In this document: piece after piece, positions 8,303-18,645 of the stretch
Layout: each line of letters begins with the position of its first letter
How positions within the stretch are numbered: the stretch's first letter is position 1
Assembly: GCF_012933555.1 (NCBI RefSeq)
Contig: NZ_JABBPK010000001.1
Span: 350,001 to 414,000, forward strand
DNA from: Niallia alba
Lineage (GTDB): Bacteria; Bacillota; Bacilli; Bacillales; Cytobacillaceae
DNA length: 64,000 nt
Direction of reading: 5' to 3'
The notes under the pieces: generated by a model
Seen by the model: only the letters and a program-made list of their open reading frames with translations
Told to the model about the DNA's origin: nothing
Database searches by the model: none
Translations under genes and position numbers: made by a program

Positions 8303-8842
8303 ATGAAATATGGTTATATGCGACCTACCATTGCAGATAATAGCTGCGAGCAACAGTTAAAAATACTGAAGCCTATATGTGAGCAAATGTATCAAGAAGA
8401 ACATGATTCGGCAAAAAATAGATCCAAGCTATCGGAAGTAATAGCCTCTCTATTAAAGGGAGACAAAATTATTGTAGCCCAGTTATTTACAATTGCAGAC
8501 TCGAGTAGGCATTTGATGGAGTTATTAGACATACTTGAAGACAAAGGTGCTTATTTGCAATCAATAAAGGAAGATATTGATACAGAAAGAAAAAAGGAAT
8601 ATTCATTGTCTGAAATGCTGTCTCATTTAATTGAATTCCAGAATGAGATTATTCGGGAAAGAACAAAAAAAGGCATGGAATACGCGAGACAGCATGGGAA
8701 AGCAAGTGGAAGACCGAGAAAAGCTGATGAAAATGTAAAAAAAGCAATGGAGATGTATCAGTCTAAAAAATATACATTAAAAGAAATAAAAGAAGAAACA
8801 GGAATTAGTAAATCTACATTATATAGGTATTTAGAGCATTAA
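8303..8842 (+). CDS. Serine-recombinase-like DNA-binding protein lacking the catalytic residues
   Basis: 179 residues with the resolvase/invertase layout: an N-terminal resolvase-like domain (1-125), the long E-helix region (HLIEFQNEIIRERTKKGME), and a C-terminal helix-turn-helix of the Hin type (YTLKEIKEETGISKSTLYRYL). The catalytic serine context YxRVST reads YMRPTI, so Ser is Thr, and the LDRLGRS arginines are replaced (LFTIADSS). Recombination activity therefore looks lost and a DNA-binding or regulatory role is inferred. ATG 8303 is preferred to ATG 8285 because TTGGAGG sits 8 nt upstream and the product begins MKYGYMR like the family. It is divergent from sulP. Confidence 0.75.
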   Translation: MKYGYMRPTIADNSCEQQLKILKPICEQMYQEEHDSAKNRSKLSEVIASLLKGDKIIVAQLFTIADSSRHLMELLDILEDKGAYLQSIKEDIDTERKKEYSLSEMLSHLIEFQNEIIRERTKKGMEYARQHGKASGRPRKADENVKKAMEMYQSKKYTLKEIKEETGISKSTLYRYLEH

Positions 8843-8912
8843 TGAGGGATTTCATTTTTAAAGAGTGGAAGGAAGAAGCAGAGTTTATCAAAGAAAAGAA
8901 AGCAAGAAATAA

Positions 8913-8937
8913 GTCGTTCATCCGAGGAATGAACGAC
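8913..8937. terminator. Hairpin between convergent genes
   Basis: GTCGTTCAT (8913-8921) pairs with ATGAACGAC (8929-8937). The T tract is weak on both strands, so its terminator role is tentative. Confidence 0.45.
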
Positions 8938-8960
8938 CAAGTCGAAGTGAAACGAGTTTT

Positions 8961-10049
8961 TTATTTTGTCTTAAGTAACTGTTTTACGATTCTACCTAAA
9001 GAATTTTCCTCTATAAAAGGAGCTAGCTTTGCTAGTAATTGTGGGGATAGTTTATCAGCATCCATATTGGATAATAATTGATCAATAGCATCCTCTTCTA
9101 AAAAAGGAGCAAGTTCAATCAGCTGTTCCAATTCTATTTCTCCATTCACTGCTTTATCCACTAGTTCATTAAAGGAAGCTTCTCCTATAAAAGGAGCCAT
9201 TTTTTGTATGAAAGACCATTCCCCCTTACTTGATGCGATTGAAACTAAGTGTTCAATCGTATCTTCTTCTAAAAAGGGAGCCAAACCAATTATATGTTCC
9301 TCATTAAACATGTCATCTATTCCTTGCAAGACAAGATTATTTAAAGCTGTATCACTAATAAAAGGAGCCATATTTGTGATGAACTTCCAAGTTAACTGCC
9401 CATTTTGCATTTTCCATATTAAGTTGTCTATATATTCTTCATCTAAAAAGGGGGCAAGCTGGACTAATTCTATAGGTTCAATCGATTCGCTAATGACTTG
9501 ATTGGCGATTGAGTGTAAGGTGCTAGAAGATAAAAAAGGTGCAATTCGATGAACAATCTTCCAATCTATGGTTTCTTTTGTTACTTGTATGACGATTTCA
9601 TCTAATGCTTCTGTTGACAGAAAAGGAGCTAGATGAACAATTGTGTCTAGATTCCAAGCGGTTGCATTCATTTTTTCAGATACTTTACTTAGTTGACTAG
9701 TTTTAATAAGAGGGGCGATATCAATCAGCTCCTTTACGTCGGTAGCTCCTGAATTAATTAAATCAGCTACTTCCTCGGTTTGGTCGGCCGATAAATGCTC
9801 AACCATTTTCCCAATTTGCTTGGAAGGTTTTGGTTGTTTATTCCCAGCGCTCATTAAGAGATCAATAGAAACCTCCAATTCATTAGCAATAATGGGAATG
9901 GTCATAATATCAGGAAGGGATTCTCCTCTTTCCCATTTGGATACCGCTTGATGACTGATATTTAATTTATCTGCTAATTCAACCTGTGTTAGGTCTTTTT
10001 CTTTTCTCAATTTTGATATATATGCCCCAATTTTTCGTGAATCAACCAT
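8961..10049 (-). CDS. XRE-family regulator with APF repeat solenoid
   Basis: 362 residues. The N-terminal helix-turn-helix (about residues 6-60: IGAYISKLRKEKDLTQVELADKL, HQAVSKWERGES) is a Cro/C1-type DNA-binding domain. A linker leads into about nine repeats of 28-30 residues (about 105-350), each ending in an (L/M/I)APF(L/I) motif and separated by acidic helices. This resembles a helical solenoid that could bind a protein or peptide partner; no function for it is recognised. ATG 10049 (product MVDSRKIG) is chosen over 10082 because GAGGAGATGA precedes it. It is convergent with the recombinase-like gene. Confidence 0.8.
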   Translation of the reverse strand: MVDSRKIGAYISKLRKEKDLTQVELADKLNISHQAVSKWERGESLPDIMTIPIIANELEVSIDLLMSAGNKQPKPSKQIGKMVEHLSADQTEEVADLINSGATDVKELIDIAPLIKTSQLSKVSEKMNATAWNLDTIVHLAPFLSTEALDEIVIQVTKETIDWKIVHRIAPFLSSSTLHSIANQVISESIEPIELVQLAPFLDEEYIDNLIWKMQNGQLTWKFITNMAPFISDTALNNLVLQGIDDMFNEEHIIGLAPFLEEDTIEHLVSIASSKGEWSFIQKMAPFIGEASFNELVDKAVNGEIELEQLIELAPFLEEDAIDQLLSNMDADKLSPQLLAKLAPFIEENSLGRIVKQLLKTK

Positions 10050-10222
10050 ACTTGTCATCTCCTCTACTTTTCCAGTGCGCACTGTCTAATTCGATACTAG
10101 CATACTTGCCAAAACATGCCTATCAACGGTTAGTTGAATAGCTGAAAAATAGTGATTCTACTGGTGGTAGAATTGTTTTTGCATGATGGTTTTTAGTGGA
10201 AAGCAATGCAACATTAGAACAT

Positions 10223-10258
10223 AAAAAATCCACAAAGAGTCTCAACTCCTTGTGGACT
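10223..10258 (-). terminator. Terminator of the glv operon
   Basis: On the minus strand AGTCCACAAGGAGT pairs with ACTCTTTGTGGATT, followed by TTTTTTA. It lies 10 bp after the glvA stop. Confidence 0.85.
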
Positions 10259-10267
10259 ATTATAATC

Positions 10268-11623
10268 TTACACTAGTACGCCTTCTTTATATTCTTTTGT
10301 TAATGTTGGCCAGTATTCCTTATTTGCCTCAATTAAATCATCAAGAACTGCCTTTGCTACTTTTGCTGATGGTAAAGTTTTATTTAAAGTGAATGCTTGT
10401 AACGCTTTTTCATAAGAACCTTCCACAATTGCTTCCACTAAAATTTTCTCAGATGCTAATTGCTGGTCAATCATTGCTTTGTAAAAGTAAGGAATGTCTC
10501 CAACAAACTCAGGTTTAGGACCATCACTTGTAATAAGTGCCGGTACTTCAATCATTGCATCCGCAGGTAAGTTTGGAATTGTTCCGTTGTTTTCTACCAT
10601 AACTAAATATCTTTTTCCTAAATTTTGTGCAAGGGATACTGTTACATCTACAATAAATGTTCCGTGTACGCCTACTGCAAAGGAATCTTCTAAAATGCCA
10701 GTCTCTTCATATTTCTTAACTGTTTCAAATAACGTTTTTTCACGGCCATCCATTACTTCATTTGCACGAGTATAATCTTTGTTTGAAGTTTCCACAATAT
10801 AATCTGGGAACAGATAGTATTGTAAATATGGGTTTGGCAGATATTCTGGAAAATGATCCATAATTAGTTTGATATTCTTAAAGGTTTTAATCCAAGAAGA
10901 ATCTGCATGGCGATAATCAATTTTGGAAATGTCTTCTGTTAGTAATCCATATTTATAGACATGTTCACGAATTTCAGGCAATTTTTCTTGACCCTCTACC
11001 TTAATGCTTGTAAACCAGCCAAAGTGGTTTAGACCGAAGTAGTCAACCTCTAGTTCTTCTCTTTCTACTCCAAGGATAGCTGCAATATTACGCATTGTTG
11101 CTACCGGCATATCACATATATTTAATACTCTTGAGTTTGGACGTAATTTACGAACACCTTCTGCTACAATAGATGCAGGATTTGAGTAGTTTACAATCCA
11201 AGCTGTTTCTTTTGCGTATTTTTCTACATAATCGATTAACTCGATCATTGGAAAAATGGTTCTAAGTCCATAAGCTAATCCACCTGGTCCACATGTTTCT
11301 TGTCCGACTACATGATGGGAAAGGGGAATTTTTTCATCCAGTTCACGCATTGCATATTTGCCAACTCTCATTTGTGCAAACACAAAGTCTACATCATCAA
11401 ATGCTGTTTGTGGATCTGTTGTATCAATGACTTTAATTTTATCTGTATATTCTTCAATAACTGCTTTTGCTGCAACAACTACTTGTGATTGTCTTTCTCC
11501 ATCAATATCATAGAAGCGAATTTCAGATAGAGGCAGGTCCTCTAAACGATCCATTAAGCTTCGAATAATTCCTGGTGTGTATGTGCTTCCTCCGCCTGCA
11601 ACTGCTAATTTATATGTTTTCAT
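10268..11623 (-). CDS. glvA: 6-phospho-alpha-glucosidase, GH4
   Basis: A cytosolic 451-residue GH4 enzyme that hydrolyses maltose-6'-phosphate and related phospho-alpha-glucosides through an NAD- and Mn2+-dependent redox mechanism. The N-terminal Rossmann motif is GGGSTYTPGI. Further GH4/GlvA landmarks are RVGKYAMRELDEKIPL, GQETCGPGG, NYSNPA, the metal-binding NICDMP cysteine and GLNHFGW histidine. These match Bacillus GlvA more closely than the beta-type (LicH/CelF) enzymes. It sits one base after the EIICB gene (stop to start), so it is the last gene of the operon and acts on the phosphorylated sugar that the PTS delivers. Confidence 0.9.
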   Translation of the reverse strand: MKTYKLAVAGGGSTYTPGIIRSLMDRLEDLPLSEIRFYDIDGERQSQVVVAAKAVIEEYTDKIKVIDTTDPQTAFDDVDFVFAQMRVGKYAMRELDEKIPLSHHVVGQETCGPGGLAYGLRTIFPMIELIDYVEKYAKETAWIVNYSNPASIVAEGVRKLRPNSRVLNICDMPVATMRNIAAILGVEREELEVDYFGLNHFGWFTSIKVEGQEKLPEIREHVYKYGLLTEDISKIDYRHADSSWIKTFKNIKLIMDHFPEYLPNPYLQYYLFPDYIVETSNKDYTRANEVMDGREKTLFETVKKYEETGILEDSFAVGVHGTFIVDVTVSLAQNLGKRYLVMVENNGTIPNLPADAMIEVPALITSDGPKPEFVGDIPYFYKAMIDQQLASEKILVEAIVEGSYEKALQAFTLNKTLPSAKVAKAVLDDLIEANKEYWPTLTKEYKEGVLV

Positions 11624-11624
11624 A

Positions 11625-13199
11625 TTAAATACCTCCTAATTGTTGGTCTACTTGGTCTCGAACAGATTTAACATTTAAACCATAGACGACTTGAACATTA
11701 TTTCCTGATTTAATAATTCCTTTTGAACCTGTTTGTTTTAGTGTTTGTTCATCTACCACATTTGGATCTTTTAAAATTAAGCGTAATCTTGTATAACAAT
11801 TATCTACATTTTCAATATTTGCTTTTCCGCCTAAGGCGTTGACAATAGTTGCTCCTAAAGCAGATGGTGAATCGCTTGGTGCGACACCAGAAGCAGCTGC
11901 TTCTGCTTTAGCTATTTTATTTGTTTCTGTTACTGCCGCATCTTCTTCTCTGCCTGGTGTTTTTAAATTCAACTTAAGAATTAAGAAGCGGAAAAGAATG
12001 AAGTAAATAGTTGCCATTAATAATCCTACTAAGATAAACATTGGCCAGTTAGACTTGGTTGTTCCAAGCGGTAAATTGTATAGTAGGAAGTCAATAAATC
12101 CATTTGCACCAATTGCATGTACGTTAAAGATACTTAAGAGCATCATCCCTACGCCTGAAAGAACCGCATGTATTACAAACAAGATTGGAGCTGTGAAAAG
12201 GAAAGCGAATTCTAATGGCTCTGTTACCCCTAGTAAAAAGGAGGTAAAGGCAGCTGGGAGAAGAATTGCTTTTGCGATCGATTTCTTCTTTTTATCTGCA
12301 GTCACGTACATTGCTAGTGCTGCACCCATCAGCCCAAACATTTTGCTTAAGCCACGCGCATCCCAGTTAACCGTACTGCTTAACGTTTTAATACCTGAGT
12401 CTGCCATTTCAGCAAAATAGATATTTCTTGCTCCATAAATAATTTCGTTTCCGATATGTGCAACTCCGCCTAATTCTGTATATAGGAATGGAGTATAGAC
12501 TAAGTGATGAAGACCAGTTGGAATCAGAATTCTTTCTAAGAATCCATAAATAAGTAATCCGACTACCCCTAAATTTTTAATGCCGCTTGCAACTGCTGTA
12601 ATACCATCTTGAACGAATGGCCAAAATTCTGCGGAAAGTGCGCCTAAAATCATTGCGCTAGGAATAGCTAAAATAGCAACGAAGCGATGTCCTGAATATA
12701 TGGCCATAACTCCTTTGAATTCTGTGTCACAGTATTTATTGTGCAAAATACCAACTAGAGCACCTAGAAGAATTCCGGAGAATACTCCCATTTCCAGCAC
12801 TTGGACATTTAATACCATTGCCTGCCCAGACAATTGCATTTGCTCCGGTGCTACTAAACGACCAGTTAGGTTTAGTACTTGATGCATAGCGTTTATAAAG
12901 ATAACGAAGGTTACTAACCCAGTTAAGGCAGCGTATCCTTTATCTTTTTTAGCTAAGCCGATCGGGATACCAACAGCAAAGATTAAAGCTAGATTTTGCA
13001 GAATGGCTACAGCTGAGGAAGAAATAAACTTCCCTGTATTTTGGATAAGAGGATTTTCTAAAAACGGAATATATTGTGCTAAGTTTCCATTTCCGAAAAC
13101 ATTCCCAAATGCGATAAATAAACCGATAATCGGTAGAATGAGAATTGGTGCAAATAAAGATTTTCCAAAGAGCTGGAGACCATTTACAACCTTTTTCAT
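11625..13199 (-). CDS. glvC: Alpha-glucoside/maltose PTS EIICB component
   Basis: A 524-residue membrane permease that imports and phosphorylates a disaccharide. The EIIC domain (residues 1-430) has multiple membrane segments and the GLHHLVYTPF and GVTEPLEFAF signatures of the glucose superfamily. A linker containing TPGRE leads to the IIB domain (about 445-524) with phosphorylated Cys468 in VDNCYTRLRL. No IIA domain is attached, as in GlvC/MalB-type proteins; IIA must come from elsewhere. Its RBS is AAAGGGAGG. A cre box lies just upstream of the RBS and downstream of the inferred -10, consistent with CcpA repression by roadblock. Confidence 0.9.
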   Translation of the reverse strand: MKKVVNGLQLFGKSLFAPILILPIIGLFIAFGNVFGNGNLAQYIPFLENPLIQNTGKFISSSAVAILQNLALIFAVGIPIGLAKKDKGYAALTGLVTFVIFINAMHQVLNLTGRLVAPEQMQLSGQAMVLNVQVLEMGVFSGILLGALVGILHNKYCDTEFKGVMAIYSGHRFVAILAIPSAMILGALSAEFWPFVQDGITAVASGIKNLGVVGLLIYGFLERILIPTGLHHLVYTPFLYTELGGVAHIGNEIIYGARNIYFAEMADSGIKTLSSTVNWDARGLSKMFGLMGAALAMYVTADKKKKSIAKAILLPAAFTSFLLGVTEPLEFAFLFTAPILFVIHAVLSGVGMMLLSIFNVHAIGANGFIDFLLYNLPLGTTKSNWPMFILVGLLMATIYFILFRFLILKLNLKTPGREEDAAVTETNKIAKAEAAASGVAPSDSPSALGATIVNALGGKANIENVDNCYTRLRLILKDPNVVDEQTLKQTGSKGIIKSGNNVQVVYGLNVKSVRDQVDQQLGGI

Positions 13200-13217
13200 C
13201 TATAAAACCTCCCTTTA

Positions 13218-13256
13218 TGGTAAGCGTTGTCAAATGTTTTTAATAACCAAAGTATA
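13218..13256 (-). promoter_or_regulatory. glvC promoter region with cre box
   Basis: TGGTAAGCGTTGTCAA (13218-13233) matches the cre consensus WTGNAANCGNWNNCWW with one mismatch. On the minus strand TATACT (13256-13251) preceded 17 nt earlier by TTTCAA is a plausible promoter, putting cre between the promoter and glvC. Confidence 0.6.
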
Positions 13257-13315
13257 TAATTGAATATATCATTTTGAAAGGGGTTGCAAGCATTGTGTAC
13301 TATGTCTTTCAATCC

Positions 13316-13329
13316 TGTAACATGTTACA
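13316..13329. promoter_or_regulatory. Perfect palindrome, candidate RpiR/GlvR operator
   Basis: TGTAACATGTTACA is a perfect 14-bp palindrome about 115 bp upstream of glvC, between glvR and glvC. A related imperfect palindrome occurs upstream of the GH1 gene (16682-16701). Confidence 0.5.
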
Positions 13330-13381
13330 AACCTTCGGCAAGGCAAAATAGAGGATGTTCTACGAGCATCCCCTTAATAGG

Positions 13382-14182
13382 TCAGTATTCTGTAATAATC
13401 CCTCTTTTAATGGCTACAAGTAACAGTAAATCAATGAGCATAAACATGTTGGATTCATAGGACGTTACTTCAAATTCTTGTTGGGACTCAATAGTCGGAT
13501 CGAGGACAGTAAAAACAATATCAGAAATTTTAGCTGTTGAACTTTTACTATTTCCGGTAAAAAGGATTGTTTTAACGCCCTTGTCTTTTGCGATTTTCAC
13601 TTTCTCTAGAACTTTAGCTGTTTCACCAGAACGTGAAAAGGCAATGAGTAATTTATATTTTTGAATATTATTGAGGAAAATGGCTCGACTATCGCTTGTT
13701 GTTGTATTGGAAACATAATAACCAAATAACTCTAGTTTTTTAGCGAAATAGCTAGAAAATACGGTGGAAAAGCCTGCACCATAAAAGTAAATCATTTTAT
13801 TATCATTAATTTGTGTAAGAAATTGTTCAATGCTTGTCTCATCTAAGGAATCGATGGTGCGTTGATAATTTTGTTTAAAGGAAACCACCGATTCCACTAG
13901 TGGTTGGTGAATGCTGTCTACGTATTCAACTTCTTGATTAAGCATTTTAGTTACTTTCAAATTTAAGTTGTATATGAATTCGCTGTATCCACTAAATCCA
14001 AGCTTTTTACAAAGGCGGATAATGGTTGCAGTGGATACAAATAGATCATTTGCGGCTGCGCGGATGCTTAACGTCTCTCCTGCTAATTTCTTTTGGATGA
14101 GAAAATGGATGATATCTTTCTCCGACTCGGTTAGGTTTTTATCGTTCGCATAATCAAGAAAAAGCATATCTATATTTTTCAA
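13382..14182 (-). CDS. glvR: RpiR/MurR-family regulator of the glv operon
   Basis: A 266-residue sugar-phosphate-sensing transcription regulator. The N-terminal RpiR helix-turn-helix (about 1-75: SIRAAANDLFVSTATIIRLCKKLGFSGYSEF) is followed by a SIS sugar-phosphate-binding domain (about 120-240: IYFYGAGFSTVFS, LIAFSRSGETAKVLEKV, ILFTGNSKSS). It lies directly upstream of glvC on the same strand with a 182-bp gap holding a palindrome and a cre box. In B. subtilis the glv regulator is also of this family and activates the operon, which is the likely role here. Confidence 0.85.
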   Translation of the reverse strand: MKNIDMLFLDYANDKNLTESEKDIIHFLIQKKLAGETLSIRAAANDLFVSTATIIRLCKKLGFSGYSEFIYNLNLKVTKMLNQEVEYVDSIHQPLVESVVSFKQNYQRTIDSLDETSIEQFLTQINDNKMIYFYGAGFSTVFSSYFAKKLELFGYYVSNTTTSDSRAIFLNNIQKYKLLIAFSRSGETAKVLEKVKIAKDKGVKTILFTGNSKSSTAKISDIVFTVLDPTIESQQEFEVTSYESNMFMLIDLLLLVAIKRGIITEY

Positions 14183-14345
14183 GCTATCATCAGTCCTTGT
14201 TATTATTTTCGTCTAGTATGTATGCTCTTATTATAATGAATAAATAAGTACGACATTATGTTTTTCTAATATTCATTAGATAGCATAATATCAAAAAGGA
14301 TGCCCATACTACTAAATACAATGTAAATTTTGGAGGTTTTACTTC

Positions 14346-15329
14346 GTGTCCCAATCAAATATAAAACTGACATCCTCAGAAATTGCTTCCCTGTGGACAT
14401 CGTATTTAAATAATTGCATGTCCAAACAGGTTCTCACACATATGATTCAATATGTAAAGGACAGAGAAATTGCTGATGTTATTCGTTTTGCTTTTCGGTT
14501 TGCCCAAAAGCAAGGAAAGCGTTTTGAAACAGTTTTTCAAAAAGATGAATTTGCTATTCCACTTGGTTTCTCAGAAGCCGATGTTAATACGAAAGCGCCT
14601 GCTTTATTTACTGATTCTTTCTGTTTAGCATATATTAACCATATGGCGAAAGCTGGCCTACTGGCATACGGAGGATTTTTGGCTATGAGTACAAGGGAAG
14701 ATTTGATAGCCTTCTTCCATCATGGATTACATTATACCTCAAAGTTATATCATTTAAGTACTTCCATTCTTGAAAAAAAAGGATTGCTCGTTTGCGCACC
14801 TTATACTTCCATTCCAAAGGAAATGGATTATATTGATAACAAAAAATATTTAAGTGGCTACTCCTTGTTTCATAAAAAAAGACCCTTAAATGCAGTAGAA
14901 GTTTCTCATCTTTATATGAATACACAGACAAATAATATGGGACTAAAGATTACAATGGCTTTTGCTCAAACAACGACGAATAAAAAAGTACAAGCATATA
15001 TGCTAAGAGGAAGAGATATTTCACAAAAATATTTAAAAATATTTACGGATACATTAATGAATGAGGGAATCCAAAATCCCAATTCTTCGGATATAGGTGT
15101 CACTAACTCGACCGTACGAACTTTCTCTGATAAGTTAATGATGTTTCATATTGGTTTATTGAGTGCCGCTGGCGTAGGCAATTATGCAATGGCGGGTGGA
15201 GCTAGCCAAAGAAGCGATCTTCTGCTTAATTATGAAAGGCTATCTATGGAAATTGGTCAATATGCAAAAGACGGGGCCGATTTAATGATTAAAAATAAGT
15301 GGCTAGAACAGCCGCCGCCAACTAAATAA
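14346..15329 (+). CDS. DUF3231 family protein
   Basis: A 327-residue protein with two similar helical halves, each like a ferritin-type four-helix bundle (first half LTSSEIASLWTSYLNNCMS; second half LNAVEVSHLYMNTQTNNMG, followed by TTTNKKVQAYMLRGRDISQKY). This duplicated layout is typical of DUF3231, a Bacillus family of unknown function often present in several copies; homologues have been linked to spore formers. The GTG start has GGAGG about 9 nt upstream. It is divergent from glvR. Confidence 0.8.
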   Translation: MSQSNIKLTSSEIASLWTSYLNNCMSKQVLTHMIQYVKDREIADVIRFAFRFAQKQGKRFETVFQKDEFAIPLGFSEADVNTKAPALFTDSFCLAYINHMAKAGLLAYGGFLAMSTREDLIAFFHHGLHYTSKLYHLSTSILEKKGLLVCAPYTSIPKEMDYIDNKKYLSGYSLFHKKRPLNAVEVSHLYMNTQTNNMGLKITMAFAQTTTNKKVQAYMLRGRDISQKYLKIFTDTLMNEGIQNPNSSDIGVTNSTVRTFSDKLMMFHIGLLSAAGVGNYAMAGGASQRSDLLLNYERLSMEIGQYAKDGADLMIKNKWLEQPPPTK

Positions 15330-15373
15330 CATAAGTAGTTAGTTCACATGATGGCAAAATAGAGTTCACAGCA

Positions 15374-15767
15374 TACAAAGAAGAGGATGGGACATAACTA
15401 AATAGATACTCTGTAAAGACGAACAATTTCTAATCTATCTAGTAAATAGCGGCTGCTTTCGCATACTTTTTACAAGAGGAAATATAATTAGTTGGAAAAA
15501 CAAAGCAGCCGGAATACACGAAGACTCCTATGGGATTAGCGAGACAGTCTGAGACCCTGCAGGCCATAGGCCGAAGCGGCTCAGCGCGAGCCCCATGGAA
15601 AGCGAAGTGTATTCCGGCTGCGGGGGATCGCACCAAACTTCATGGAAACATCCTTTGAAAAACAAATAAAAGCCCGAACAATTATACGGAACATTCATTA
15701 GCATCTTCGTATAATTGTTCGGAATTATCCTTGGCTGGAATACTTATGTCCCAGCCTCTTCTTTGTA
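15374..15767. repeat. 394-bp element with 24-bp terminal inverted repeats
   Basis: The ends 15374-15397 and 15744-15767 are inverted copies with one mismatch in 24 (core GGGACATAA / TTATGTCCC, outer TACAAAGAAGAGG / CCTCTTCTTTGTA). Inside, CCGAACAATTATACG pairs with CGTATAATTGTTCGG (about 15673-15722), and a segment near 15525-15610 carries the CCCATGGAAAGCGA motif shared with other repeats in the window. No ORF in it looks real. Its right end abuts the stop of the RpiR gene at 15770. Confidence 0.75.
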
Positions 15768-15769
15768 TT

Positions 15770-16519
15770 TTAAGCTTCCTGCTCATTATTTATTCTTTTG
15801 CTGTTTTTTTTGACGGTGTGAGCGCTTTCCTCCAAGATGTACATTACTGGTAATTGAGAGGTAATATTTGATTCTCCTATATAGACTTCTGTAACATAAT
15901 ACGCAATATTTATATCGGAAATTTTCGCTAATTGGCAGTCTTTGCTATTGGTGATACTGATGATATTGCAGCCTTCTATTTTTAATTGGTTGGCAAGGTG
16001 CAGTGTGTGATCTGTTTCACCTGAAACGGATAAGATAATGGCCGTGCTGCTTTTCAGCTCTTTACTGTTAATTGGATAAAAGGGATCTTTTATAAAAGTA
16101 GAAAATTTCCCTAAGCTTGAAAAGTATCTGGCTCCATACTCTGCTAAAATACCTGAACTTCCTGTTCCTACAAATATTACTTTATTAGATTGGATTACCA
16201 TTTCAGCTGTTTCTTGTATGTATGTTTCAAAGTTGCCTTTCAGCGTACGTTCTAAAAACTCTGAAAGATAATATTTTGTTGATTTTAAGTTTTCTTGTTC
16301 ATTTCTATCTAAATATAATTTTAATTTTACCTTAAACTCCGAAAAACCATCACAGTTTAGTTTTCTGCAAAATCTTAGAATGCTAGATGTTGAAACATGG
16401 GTTTCATCAGATAATTCTCTGATGCGCATATAAATAACCTTATCGATATTTTTTGTAACATAGTTATAGAGTAGCATTTCTAAATCATTAAAGGATTGAA
16501 TCATTTCATTTGTGAACAA
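15770..16519 (-). CDS. RpiR/MurR-family regulator, probably of the beta-glucoside operon
   Basis: 249 residues: an N-terminal RpiR helix-turn-helix (about 1-75: RIRELSDETHVSTSSILRFCRKLNCDGFSEF) and a C-terminal SIS domain (about 105-225: VIFVGTGSSGILAEYGARYF, AIILSVSGETDHTLHLANQL, IISITNS). It is divergent from the GH1/PTS genes, the normal arrangement for a local regulator that senses the phosphorylated sugar. An imperfect palindrome at 16682-16701 is a candidate operator. The intergenic stretch also holds a copy of the 155-bp repeat family. Confidence 0.85.
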   Translation of the reverse strand: MFTNEMIQSFNDLEMLLYNYVTKNIDKVIYMRIRELSDETHVSTSSILRFCRKLNCDGFSEFKVKLKLYLDRNEQENLKSTKYYLSEFLERTLKGNFETYIQETAEMVIQSNKVIFVGTGSSGILAEYGARYFSSLGKFSTFIKDPFYPINSKELKSSTAIILSVSGETDHTLHLANQLKIEGCNIISITNSKDCQLAKISDINIAYYVTEVYIGESNITSQLPVMYILEESAHTVKKNSKRINNEQEA

Positions 16520-16560
16520 ATTTTCTTCCCCCTACTCTAAATAATATTTTTTCTATATTT

Positions 16561-16670
16561 CCCATTACCTCGTTCTTAACGAACAGTAAGACTCCCGCCT
16601 CAAGCTTATGAGAATAGGAGGAAGGAGGTGGGAAATGAAGAAATCCCAACTGATGGAAGTTTCACTTTAT
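16561..16670 (+). repeat. Diverged single copy of the 155-bp repeat family
   Basis: Shares the CTTAACGAACAGTAAGACTC start, AAGCTTATGAGAATA middle and ACTGATGGAAGTTTCACTTTAT end with the tandem copies at 20316-20778, but lacks the ACTGTCCGT segment. Confidence 0.6.
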
Positions 16671-16681
16671 TATAAAACAGG

Positions 16682-18222
<1,541 letters not shown>

Positions 18223-18255
18223 TATTCTTATTTTTGAATAATTGGAGGAAATTAA

Positions 18256-18558
18256 ATGAAAAAATTACTTTTAGTATGTGCAGCTGGGATGTCTACGAGT
18301 TTATTAGTAAATAAAATGAAGGATGCAGCAAAAGAAAAGGGAATGGAGCTTGAGATTTTCGCATTGCCAGTGTCGGAATGTCAAAAAGTCGCACATGAAG
18401 TGGATGTTGTTTTATTAGGACCACAAGTACGTTATCAAAAACCACAAGTAGAGGAGATTATTGCTGGAAGAGTACCAGTGGAAGTAATTGATATGCGGGC
18501 ATATGGCATGATGAATGGAAAGGCAGTATTGGACAGAGCGTTAGAATTAATGGCATAA
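18256..18558 (+). CDS. PTS lactose/cellobiose-family IIB component
   Basis: A 100-residue cytosolic phosphocarrier. The P-loop-like N-terminus MKKLLLVCAAGMSTSLLV carries the phosphorylated Cys8, typical of CelA/LicB. It passes phosphate from a IIA protein to the sugar during import by the IIC partner encoded 88 bp downstream. GGAGG lies 8 nt before the start. No IIA gene is present in this cluster. Confidence 0.92.
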   Translation: MKKLLLVCAAGMSTSLLVNKMKDAAKEKGMELEIFALPVSECQKVAHEVDVVLLGPQVRYQKPQVEEIIAGRVPVEVIDMRAYGMMNGKAVLDRALELMA

Positions 18559-18645
18559 GTCGATTAGCAACTTGCACCTAGAGAAGCCTACAAAAACAGC
18601 TTTCCACTGTAAAAATAACGATAATTATTTAGGGGGAATTATATA

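Noticed and set aside
8842-9081. 79-codon ORF overlapping the recombinase-like stop
   Set aside because: Its second half is antisense to the XRE gene, it has no RBS, and a hairpin interrupts it.
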